Positions 12,914 to 25,000 of a DNA stretch of 64,000 nt are shown here, in pieces. The translations under genes were made by a program, and so were the position numbers. This stretch comes from Anagrus nilaparvatae. Its lineage: Eukaryota; Arthropoda; Insecta; Hymenoptera; Mymaridae. A model generated the notes under the pieces. The model was not told the DNA's origin, searched no databases, and saw only the letters and a list, made by a program, of their open reading frames with translations. The stretch covers positions 248,001-312,000 of the forward strand of contig JAKSXM010000285.1 of assembly GCA_022575985.1 (NCBI GenBank). The letters run 5' to 3'. Position 1 is the first letter of the stretch, and every line of letters begins with the position of its first letter.

Positions 12914-13378
12914 TCACTCGTGATATTTTTAAGAGAGATAATATTAATTAATCATTTCTTCTTGCGAATATATAGATTATATTTTTTAGGGTATACTATT
13001 CTCATTTTTTGGGTAGACTCTGGGTTATTTTGGAGTTTGTGAGGTTTTAATGCTGGAAAAGGATTTCAATTTTAAATAAAATTAAGATTCTTAGAACGAA
13101 AATGGTTAATGCAAGAAGATGTTATTTCGAGTGCTATTTATTTGACATTTTTGCACACTCTGTTATGGCTGCTTTTGCAGTATCCGCAAACAGTACCGAT
13201 ATTTTGTTCATCACTTAGGTTTTTAGAGCTGGTAATTACGAATTTGGGAATCCCGTGCATGAAAAATGATTAAAACACTCTTAAATTGAGAAAATAGATC
13301 CCATCTAAAAATTTTGTTTCCTGTAAATTTTTTTGATTGCTGATCTTGAATTTTGGAGTCCTGAGAGTGAAAGAATTT
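12223..13378 (+). other. SCAI 3' flank with (AT)n microsatellites
   Basis: Extremely AT-rich, with repeated (AT)n/(TATA)n runs near 12500, 12570, 12655 and 12865-12905 and several AATAAA-like sequences. It probably includes the SCAI 3' untranslated region. No coding sequence is visible. From about 13000 the text resembles the dispersed ATTCGTAATTAGCAGC repeat also seen at 46690. Confidence 0.5.
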
Positions 13379-13680
13379 AGTCTAGGCGCCAGCAATAATA
13401 GTCATGCCCAAAAATTAAATTTCTTTTTCTGAGGATGAAAATAGTTGGTGTTTATGTTTTTTGACCCACTGAACACGAATCCGGAGTCCGTTTTGCGAAT
13501 TTCGTGGTCAATTTTTTATTATTAACAAATTATTGCAAAATTGACCACGAAATTCGCAAAACGGACCCCGGATTCGTGTTTAACGGGTCAAAAAACATAA
13601 ATACCGCCTATTTTTATCCTCGGAAAAAAAATTTAATTTCTCAATTTTTGGGCGTGATTAGTATGGCTGACACCTAGACT
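13379..13680. mobile_element. TA-flanked fold-back MITE, copy D1
   Basis: About 302 bases read as one long hairpin: AGTCTAGGCGCCAGC at the left end pairs with GCTGACACCTAGACT at the right. A strongly conserved inner arm contains TTTTTTGACCC and CACGAATCCGG. The outer bases are TA on both sides, as expected of Tc1/mariner-type insertion. No coding capacity. Its inner arms match those of the element at 21980-22232. Confidence 0.75.
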
Positions 13681-14871
13681 AATTCTCAAAGTTTCAAAAT
13701 ATTGAAAATTAATCCCTAAAAAAGGGTGTTTTGAGAAGCAATGTTGAAGACTCCGTAATTTGAGATCAGCGTCCCAAAAAACATACTGGATGTCCAATTT
13801 TGTTATGGTTTGTGAATATTGCAAAAATTTTCCGAATTTAAGGACGTCTATTTAATTTTCCATATTTGGGGTCCCCAAATTCGTAATTAGCAGCTCCAAA
13901 AACATATATAATGGGCAAAATCTCGTTACAAATTGTGAATATTGAAAAAAGTCTTAGAGAGACGTTTTTTTGCTAATTTAAGGGCTTTTCACATCTTGGA
14001 GGCAGAAAAATCCCCCTGCCTCTTCATGATCTGACGGAAATAATAAAGTTGGAGGTTGAATTCAAATTTTCCGAGCTCTAAAATAACCCATGATCTAATA
14101 CGGACAAATGTATATTAGACAGATTTTTATTTTAAAAAATTGTTTATTTTAAAATTCCTGGACACCAAAAATGGTTGCTCCCAAAATAAAATAACGAGAT
14201 TTATATAAATATTGATATACGTATAAATTTGTATCGATTAATTTCGGTATATATAATTTAATAACTTATTTTTAGTGACATTACTCACAGAGGATTTTGT
14301 TAATTAAATATTCAGTAATTTTATTCAATTGTACTAATTGAATTAATGTGTCTTTGAGATAGTCAAATTTAGGAATAGGTAATTTTTTTCAAATTTTTTT
14401 AATTTCAAACATTAAATGTTTCCTTCCTGAGAAAAAATATTGTTTCACTTGGAAAATTCAAACAAAAAAAAAATCAATAAAATTTAACTCAAATTTAATT
14501 TTTCTTGTTCCAAGGGTTCGCAAATTATCAATATCAGAATAAAGAAAAATAGAGAAATTAAGAATGAGAAAGCAGGAGGAGGGTGGAGGGAGCTATCGGT
14601 TCCTTACTAATGTGAAATTATCAAAAGCTGCATCCTAGGGACAGTTTTGAATCGGAAGCTACTTGGCAATACGAAACTCAACCAAACTTGAAGAAAAAAA
14701 CTTGAAATTTTGGGTATCCACCCAGCATTCGGGTAGCCCCCATCCCTACTGTATTCTATAAGGAACTCAAAAAACAAGTTCAGCCAAATAATCTTAATTT
14801 AATTTTACGCTATGTTTCGTTTATCGTGATGCTGACCTCTTCAGAGATTACAAATTAAAACGGCAGTATTA
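13681..14871. other. Intergenic AT-rich DNA, no gene seen
   Basis: Contains further diverged units with phrases such as ATTCGTAATTAGCAGCTCC (about 13870-13900), related to a dispersed repeat at 46690-46920 and 63010-63170. No splice-compatible coding frame was found. Confidence 0.45.
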
Positions 14872-14930
14872 GGGTGACTGTAGCAATTAGTGACCAATTA
14901 GGTGGTGGTCACTAATTGGTACAGTCACCT
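14872..14930. repeat. Small near-perfect hairpin
   Basis: GGTGACTGTAGCAATTAGTG and the later CACTAATTGGTACAGTCACC are reverse complements apart from one base, separated by a loop of about 10 bases. It could be a miniature transposon remnant. No function can be assigned. Confidence 0.6.
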
Positions 14931-17900
14931 TATATCAACCCGATTTTTTTCAAAAATAAACAATTTTTTAAAATAACATCTAGTCTAGCATACATATTTT
15001 TTTCTTTACTTATCAAAACCATAAATTTTGAATAATTTAATTACTATAGCATTGACTAGAAGGGTGTAAAATAAAGAAAAATAAATAATTTTGGATAAAA
15101 ATGCACACCTACAAGTATATATCTTTTCACATAAACTGTAAATATATATAAAAAAATTTTAAATAAATGTGGTCCAGGCTGTCATTATAATAAAAGCTAG
15201 CTAGTTTTATAAATAATTAAAAAAAAATTAATTTAATTTTTTTATTTTAGTATATGAAAAAAAAAAAAATCTATCTTATAAAAAATTATAAAAAAAATAA
15301 AAATAGAAAAAAAAAAACCAAAGTTCGTAATAAAAATATTCACATATACATATAAAACACATATACATATTTTACATACGACTGAAAATAAAATAATTAA
15401 TTATATTATTAATAAAATACGTAATTATAAAAAAAAAAAACCAAAATTAGTGCCCGTCTAGAACACACATTGTTAAAAAATATAAATAAGCAATTAAATA
15501 TATATATATATATATAAATAACCAATTTTCATAAATAATATAAAAAGGTCCGTCTTTTTTTGCAAAAATGCGTTAATAGTCATAATAATAATAATATATT
15601 AATTAAATAATAATTAATGACGGCTTTTTTATGTGATTTCTATAAATACACACACACACACATACACGTCTCTTTTATACGAAGGTAAAGTTCACATGAA
15701 TAATAATATGCGAAAAATATTAAAAAATTATATATATATATATAAATATATATTGTACACTTTTATAATAAGAAGCGTACAAATATGATAATTTATTATA
15801 CATATTTTGAGACACACGCCTGCAAAATATACTGTGATTCTTCATTAAAAACGTTTTTTTTTTTCTTCAATTTTTTTCGTCAAACAGGCTCTATATTATC
15901 TCTTTTTCTCTACTTAATTATCATTAAAAAGTATATATATCAGAACAATTTGTTAATCCTTTTAAGTATTCTCATTTTTTTTCTAAGTGTGTATATGGGT
16001 CGATCCACGGTAAAAGTGCTAAGCTTATATAAATGAACCTAATGAAAAAATAGTTTAATTTCTTCTAATTTTTTTGAAACTGAGAAAAACAGGTATTCCG
16101 AAATAATATAGGATTTATGGAAACGAAAAAACTTGGTGGTGGTTGAAAAAACTGAAAATAAGAGAGTTTGCTCGTTTTTACAAAAATTCATGCAAATTTA
16201 CAAATTTTTATAAAAGTGCAAATCTTTAGAGCTGAAAAATCCAGTTTAAGGACTACAATTTTGAATTATTTTGAGTCTATGGATGCCAAACGTATAAATC
16301 AGAAAGAAATTGAGTTTCGCTTATAAAAGTACTTGAAATGCCAATTTTTAAAAACCTTAAAGTCTTTTTAATATTTCTAAGGACGAAGAAATGAATTTTC
16401 GTAAAAACAAGCTAATTTTGGTCCTTCCTGTCATAAGTAGAATAGTTTTTGACATAATTCAAAGGAAAACTTTCTTAATTTTAGAGTATTTTTAAACATT
16501 AAAAAGTTTTTCCGCTAACAAAAACCTGATCTAATCTTATTTCGGGATGCCCTTTCCAGTGTAAAAGTTTTTAAGATATTTTGGATTAATTTATCTTTTA
16601 AAATCAATAAATTTTATGCTCTTCCTTATGTAAACTTGAAAACATGAAGAAAAAATTTTTGATTTTAAATATATTTAGAAATAAAATTTCGCACTCCAAA
16701 TTCAAGAGTTAGAGAAACAAACAATAATTTCGCTTATTCCATTAGAGTTACAGTACACTTACCGTGGATCAGTCCATATACAAAAAAAAATTTCTATATT
16801 TGTGCGAGATTTCTGCCTTGATATTTATATATATTTATATATAAATATATATCATATAATTATATAGGTCTTAAATCCTTTATAATGTCCAATTAAAATA
16901 TAAAAAGTAAAAATAATTTTATCATAAAACTGTAAATCTAAGATTTTTAAGACTTCTTTTTTCAAATTCTATAAAAAAAATTTCTTCTTTTTAAAAAAAA
17001 AACACTTTTTTAATAAAATCAAAATAATTTTTTACCAGGCAAAATAATATTTGACCTAACTCTTAAATGCCAATCATGCATTTCTTAAAATAATATCAAA
17101 TTTTTGAGTTCTAAAAAAAGTTCTATTAAAGAAACATATTTAATAAAAATTATGTAAATCAGATATTTATAATGCTAAATAATATTATATATATATATAT
17201 ATATAACAACTGTGAATAAATATAAAAATTTGTTGATAATAAAAAATGGAGATAACAGAAAAATTATATATAGAAAAAGCAGAGTAAATTTTTTAACAAA
17301 TGCTCTTGATATTAAGTAAAGTAAATAAGAAGAGAAATTGTAAAATAATTTTTTACCAACAAATTAATGCTATTTAGTCTATAAGATAGTAAATTTATAA
17401 ATCAAGAGCGAATGTTAAACAAAGAAAATTTGTTATAAACTTAATTATTTTTTTTCTCCTTCTTTTACTATTTTCTTTCGTCTTTTCTCTTATTTTTTTT
17501 TCTTTGCATTGCCTAAAAATCTTTGCAAGTACGTTGAATTATTATATTTATGCTCTGTGTTATATTATATTAATAAAAAACTTGATGCTCTTTTCAAATA
17601 TTATGGTCCATTCTTTTTGTCAAATGATTTTTCCTGTTCTGAAGAAAGGATTTTACAGTTTTGTGAAATCTCACCAAAAATGGTATATTAAAAAATACAA
17701 TAAATGGTACTTGTAAATTTATTAAATTGTTTGAAACAGTGTATTTATTTAAAATTAAATTCTAAATTGAAAATTTATTATTTATCAGTAGGCTGTATTG
17801 TTAGTACCATTAAGTCATAAGAAATTTCAAAATTTAATTTGGGTGCTACCAAGCTAATTGATAAACAAAGTAGAAAAATTAAAAAGAAAGCGATGATGTT

Positions 17901-19078
17901 TTCAATTTCACCTTAATGCACCAAAACAGTATCCAAAAAGCTCCAAATCTTAAAAATTAAAAACATGTTTTCATGAAAAATCTAGACTACTTTCTGAGCA
18001 ATATTGCAATTATCAGATAAATCCCATTATTTGTAATCTCCAGAACATCCCATTTGCTCATGAAAAAAACAAAAAAAATTTTTTTTAACGAAATCGACGT
18101 GAAACATCTCATATACCACTCATTACGCGAAACATGCCAAGTTTAAAACATTGTCTATAACATACATCACAACGAACTACAATAATAAATAAAACTTTGA
18201 TATTATTAAAAAAAAAAGGCAATTCTACAAACGAATTAAATTATTACTTCGGCTTTACATAATAATTGGTATTGATTAAAATGACAAATGACATTGAAAA
18301 AAAAAAAAAAAAATAAAACATCAGCTATAGAATATAAATTACATTATTTTTTTATCAATATTTCAGTCATTTTTAGCAACATAATCGAATATTTAATACC
18401 AACACGTATCTCTCCCACGTAATGAAACTAGAACAAAATAAAGAAAATTTCAATGTTATTAATTGGCGCCATTTTTTTTTTTTTTTGTATTAATAAATTA
18501 TAATTAAAACAATATATTTTAATAAATTTAGTATTAGAAAAAATAAATATGCATAAAAGCCTCGATATTTTTTCATCTACACGCCGAAAATGCGGTTTTA
18601 CCCTTCGTCTATAAATATTTTTCGCTTACTTACCAGGCCTATATTTATATTTTATATTTTCAAGTTCAAATACCTTTAAATATAAAAGCTTGCATTATGA
18701 AATATACAACAAAATTTTTTTTTTACTTAATGATCAGTTGCTAAATATTAACTCCCAAGTTAGAATCTCATCAGTTTCAGTTTTTTATTTATTCGAGATG
18801 ATATGAAATTTTGGTTATCCCCTTTTTTGGGGGATTGTGTGTGATTGTGTGGTCCTTTAATTTTTTTTTTTTATTTTTTTAGTGTAACAAGTGATATTGT
18901 GGTTAATTTTAATTTTTTTTTTATCATTTTTTTTCGTTAAGTAGTAACAGACGATACTGTCCAGACGCGAGCAACCTTCACCTTTAAGTAGTATAAGAAA
19001 GAAAAAGTCGAAAAAAGCTCATAGAAAATTGAAAAAATAATAGTTGCAAAGTAGGTGGGGGAGTTTAAGTTAAGAAAA
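14931..19078. other. Intergenic region before the tail-anchored protein gene
   Basis: AT-rich, with many poly-A/T runs, (AT)n tracts (15500, 15735, 17190) and a (CA)n run near 15650. No conserved coding sequence was recognised. The last few hundred bases, with a T-rich run at about 18860-18960 and CCAGACGCGAGC near 18960, probably form the 5' region of the following gene. Confidence 0.45.
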
Positions 19079-22000
19079 ATGGATCATTCGTCCCGCGCTT
19101 CATCCACTTCGACTGGTCGCGAAGTAAGATGTGGTTGTCAATATTTTAAAACTGATTCATTATTACCGGAAAAAAGTGCCTTAATATTGACCTCGAGGTT
19201 ACCGAATCGATACAATTCAAGATACCCAACGAATTCTACTTTTATGGATACAAATAGGTGAGAATACCTTTGAATTCTTTATCAGATTTGCTACAGTGGC
19301 TATTATTACTTTTTTGTGTATCGAACTGAGACTGCGCTGAGAATCGTACCCTAAAGAATGGAAGCGACGTAAAGAAATTTTCCTAACGCATATGGCATTT
19401 AAAAAAAACGATAATTTATTTTTTTTTTTCGATAAATATTCAAAACTCGTTTAACGACAAAACTCAAAAGGAGTAGGTTTGCAATAACATTACGTTATGC
19501 GATCTATTTAAGGTGCGCTCGGTTTTAAATTTTTCTATAGATAGAATCAGCAAGTCGCGCCGGTCCAGTGTAAAATACAAAAGCCGGATTTTCTTTGTTT
19601 TTTTTTGCGTTAAAACAAACTTACGCGGCCTTAACATGCATCTTTCTGATGCTATAAATGACCTTATAGTTTTTTTATTTTATTTAGTTTTAGGTCGTTT
19701 ACCTTTCTATAGCTTTTTAACTCGTAAGTTTTAATTAAGATTTGGCTGTATTTTAATTCTTTGAAATTTAATTAAAAATTTGTTGTGCAATATTAAAAAT
19801 TTTGTTAATTTTTTTTGCCGTTTTATTTTAAAAAAATTAGGCTTGTAACTTTTTTTCAATTTAATTAATTAAAAAATGAATTAATCATTTACACGTAATA
19901 AAAAGTTTATTTAAATAAAAGCTTTTATGTTTGAAAGCTCTTAATGACACATAAAATTCGTAGAAATAAAAACACATAAATTAATTTAAAAAACACACGA
20001 ATTGAATATGGGCTTATCCAGGTAATTTTGATGAAACTTTATTTTCAAGCTTGTAAATTCACAAATCCAGTTAAATATTTTGATGTAGTTGTCAAAAGCC
20101 TACTGAAGGATATTTGAGAGACAACTTTTTTGCAGGATTTCTTCTTCTCTAATCATGTTTAAATTTAGGTGCTTCTTCGTTTCCCCCCCCCCCCCCCCCA
20201 AATCGCATTTTTTTCTCTAGGAAATTATTCTAAACGACTAAATTAGTTTTAAAAAAATGTTTTTAGGTGGGAAAAACACTTTTAATTGAAAAAAAAAATT
20301 GATTTTTTTATTTTTTTTACCTTTTTTTTTTTTTTTGAATAATAATATAACCTTAAACATAATAATACAATTATTTTTTATTCAATGAATAAAATGATTG
20401 TATGTCCACCAATATTTGCAAAAATAGATTTGAATTTTTATACTTTTGTCGCCAAAGAAATTCACACAAGTACGAATCAATCATGTTTCTATGTGTCCCG
20501 CACTCTTTTTTTGTTCTACCTACCTTTTGTTAAACCTATCCCCAATGCTGTAATCGCACCTACTCCTAGAATAAGTAAAATTCTGGGGGTCGAGGGGGCG
20601 AAGCCCCCCGTGGGGGTATGGGGGCGAGGCTCCCAATAAAGAAAAAAGCAATTTAAACCTACCCCCAATGCTGTACTCGCACCTACCCCTAGAATAAGTA
20701 AAATTCTGGGGGTGGAGGGGGCGAAGCCCCCCGTGGGGGTATGGGGGCAAAGCCCCCAATAATGAAAAAAGCAATTTAAACCTACCCCTAATGCTGTACT
20801 CGCACCTACCCCTAGAATAAGTAAAATCCTTAAAATTTTTAACAAATTTTCAAAATTATTAAAAATTTTTTTAACTAATTTTTTTTTTTTTTTTGCATTT
20901 TTCCCACCCAAAACTTTTTGTTAACTTCATTTTAAGTGTTTTTAAGCAATTTCCAGCAAAAATTTTAGCGATTTGGTGTGGGGGAAAAACGAAGAAGATC
21001 CATTAAATTTATGCATTTTTGCTGTATGTTTTATTCATACCTAAAAAGTTTTTTTTTTATTATTCTTTTTTTTGCTCCTGTGAAACAAATATTTTTCCTC
21101 GACATTTTTCTAAAAACTGGTCTAAAAATTATTGTTTTGAAGTCCTGCAAAAATAGCACACTTTCAAAGAGTTTATCTAAAAAAACCCTATTTAACTTTA
21201 AGTAATTTTAATTTATGAGCTTTAAACATGGAACATTTGTATAGGGAGGGCTACCCTGGTAATCCGAAAATCAAGAGGGGTGTTCAAATAATTTAAGGGG
21301 GGTTGGGGTCAAATGGGACTTAGAATAATTTCGATTTAGAATATTTTTAATTTAGGGACTTACAATAATACGAAATTATCTAATACGGGTTTAAGGAATT
21401 AGAATAATTTAGATTTAGGATCTTATAATTGTATTGTAATAGCAAATTGTATTGTAATCTTGCGTAACATTTATGCATCATACCCATCCATCAGCTGTAA
21501 GTAAACATGTTACATGCATTTTGGTTTTGTTTACACAAACCGGTTATGAGTTTTTTTAAAAGATTGTTTGGATAACGAAGCATTCTATTTAATTGGATAA
21601 ATAGGAAGGAATAAGTAAAAACGAAATTTCAGGCAAGGAATTAGCATTTTTATTTTTTAAATCCAATTTTAAGCCAAAATAATTAATAGAAATTATAAGG
21701 CAGGCGGGTCCTTTACGGACAAGAAGGAAAAGGTATTTTCGACTGATTTTTTCGGGTAGAAATAATTAACTTAGACACATGAAAATTGTTGCAAATGAAA
21801 GATAATTTATTAAAGAATACAATTTTATTTTATATTTTTTTTTAATTATAGATGGCGCTGATGGTTGCTATTCCCGCGTAAGACCTTTTTTTGCTTGCGT
21901 GCAGTCTAGCGGCTCTGCCAGGATCATCTTAAATACACTAAACTAAAAAATTTAATTTTTTTAATCATGTTCTCTATATAGTCCTGTCACCAGCAATGCT

Positions 22001-25000
22001 ATTTAATGACATAAAATCCTAAAATAGCATAAAAGTTCCATGGAAAAAAATGGGTTGTATTTATGTTTTTTGACCCGCTAAACACGAATCCGGGGTCTAT
22101 TTTGCGAAATTCGTGGTCAATTTTGAGAAATAGACCCCGGATTCGTGTTTAGCGGGTCAAAAAACATAAATACAACCCATTTTTTTCCATGGAACTTTTA
22201 TGGCATTAAATAGCATTGCTGGCGACAGGACTAATATGAATGGAGCAGAATATTTATTTTTTCAAAATTTAAAAGTCTATTCAATTCCAACAAAAATACT
22301 GATTTTTCAGTTTTTTTTTCTTTTTCCAATAAAATAACTCTGGAAACCAATATTCAAAATCCCTTTCATTCATATTCTTAGATATATTATCAGTAACATT
22401 TATACAAATTTTCGTGATGAATGGTTGAGTAGATTTTGAGCTACACTGCACGCAAGTTCAGAAGACATTGTTTTTCGGAAGTAGCAAGTTTCAGCGTCAT
22501 ATTTAATTTATAAAAAAAAAATTGTATTTTTAAATAAATTTTCTTTCTTTTGCAAAAATTTTCAAGTGTTTAAGTTAACTATTTCTGCCCGAAAAAATTA
22601 ATCAAAAATCCTTTCTTTTGTTCTTGTATGTGAAGGACCCGCCCTTAAAAGAGCTTGCACCAAAAATTAAATTAAACCAAAGAAAAAATTGCTTGATCAA
22701 AATTACCTGAATAATCCCATATAAGCCATACAACTTACGAAAATGTAATAATTGAAAAAATAAAAATAAATTATTTAAATTTATTGATCGCTAAAATGAA
22801 TGTTTGTAATTAAAAAATTTATAGAGTATAAATAAAAAATGATGAAAATAAAAATAAATTTGTTGAAAATTAGTGCGTATTAAAATATTTTTTTAATAAT
22901 TCGTAACGTTTATGAAATTCATAATAGCAAAAAAAGCGTTTAATATATATTCCGCGTTCCACTGACCCTCTTCAAAAACATTCGTTTACTTTGCGTAATC
23001 CTTGAAAACGAAAGTTACTACATAATAATCCAAAAGCGCAGTCTTTCACATAATTTTACAAATTACTGTATTTATTTATTCGTCTCTATCACACCTTCTT
23101 AGAAAAATATAAACGTCATCTTTTCTAACTTTATAAACTCGCCCTCGAAACGAAATGCCTAAACTTTGTTCTAAAATTGTACCACGCACTAATACAAATA
23201 AAAAACATATGCTTTTCAAAAGTTTCTCTCTGTCTCTAAGCTTTACGAATTAAATAAAACTTCTTACTAGATAGCCAAAGAGCTTTACTGTAAGAAACAT
23301 CGGTTCAATTTTAATTACCATTTTTTTTTATTTATTGTCAACAATTAGATATAGACAAAAAAATTACGACTCGATAATAATGGTGCAATTAAGACAGCAA
23401 ACAGAAATAAAAGCTCCAGTTGTTAGGATAACGGATACTGACACTGTACCAGTTGCTGACAGTGATGACAGTGTTGAATACAACGAACGTTGGAGACATT
23501 TGCCGATCCTCGAAGGTGATGTTGTATTACCTTTGGATGGAAGGATCGAGGATAATGAAATGGATGGAAAAAATTTCGGTGACCAAACTATTGACACACA
23601 AGACGAAGACGAGGAAACTGCTCAACAATTTCAAAATAGACTAGAACAAAGTTTTAAAATTTCATCGACTCCTGGTGCGGATTCTAGAACTGATGCAGAA
23701 ATTAATACTAGTCAGGTTTGTCTTATATCTTTTTATTATTTCCTTTTTTTTTCTATACGTGAAATTGCAGACATGAATTTTTTTTATGCATGGATGCTAT
23801 GCAAAAAGCATTAGCCAAAATTTCTTTAATGTTTTATTGCATTTCGTGTATACGAATACGTATCATTAGAATAGAAACTCTTGCCAAAACCGATTCCATT
23901 ACTATTCCAAATGAAACTAACTTACGATGCTTTTTCTATATTTTATAACTACACACACATATTATATTTATATATATATATAGTATTACTGGCTTTCGAA
24001 ATTTGTATTCAATGAGATAAATGCACAATTTTCTTCGATTTTATGATTTATAGTTACGATATATTTTTTTTAACGATATTTTTTTCATAATTTTTTGCTT
24101 TTTATTTGAAAAATAAAAATTGTTGTTTATATTTAGGTCGATTCTTCATATATAGAAGAGTTACCACTCAGGCGCGGTGCTAGAGGGTTTTTTAAGAATC
24201 AGGCTGGAAAAATTCGTTCTCGTTTTAAGGGAATTCAGAAACCAACATTTACAAGGCACAAAAAAACAGAAAAACCTCAAAAATCACCGCCAGTTCCAGT
24301 GACTCAGTCTTCTCCAAAACCACAAAAAGCTACCAGGATGGAAAGATTCAAAATGGCTTTGCCAGAAAGGCCTAAAATTAGTTTACCTAATAAGTCTAAA
24401 TTTAAGTTACCAGATCGTTCGAAATTTCACATTAAACGTCCCAGTTTGCCAGCATCACTAAGTCGTCAAAAAAAAAGTAAATCTGACGAATTAGAAGAAA
24501 CAGAGCAAACAAAAACTGATAGCACACATACTTCCAGAAGCATTTTTGATTTTTCTACTTACCCAAGACCAAAATTTTTTGAAAAGCGTTCGAAACAGTC
24601 TTCTGATTACGTTACGTCGTCTCCAAAAGAAACTCGAAACCAAAATTTTGAAAGTTCAACTTTCCCACGTGTCAAAAAGAAATCTTTAACAGATAGATGG
24701 GCTCAGAGATTCGGAGAAACAGCCAAACATCCAGGTGACGAAGACCCTGAACATCCAATTGAACGAAGTACCCCGTGGAGGCATCCATCTTTTGAACAGC
24801 CAAGACTATCGCTAAAACCTCAAATCTCAGATGATAAATCTGATAAATATCCATGGGATACATCGGACATTAGGATTTACGACTTAGATGTTGATGATGA
24901 AAAATTACGAAATGCTCCTGAAATTGTTGATGAAATACCAAAAGTATTACATCTCGAATCAACTTATGACAAAGAGCCAATCAAAGATCCTAAATTAGAT

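Larger units (their letters stand above)
19258..23348 (+). other. Intron 1 of the tail-anchored protein gene
   Basis: Contains a 123-base GC-rich tandem repeat (20531-20830), family A copy 4 (21215-21560) and the fold-back MITE at 21980-22232. Bases 19500-19700 have short CG-containing stretches but no convincing exon. Confidence 0.55.

Noticed and set aside
20516..20911. 131-codon minus-strand frame with a repeated Gly/Pro-rich motif
   Set aside because: It is a translation of the 123-base GC-rich tandem repeat.
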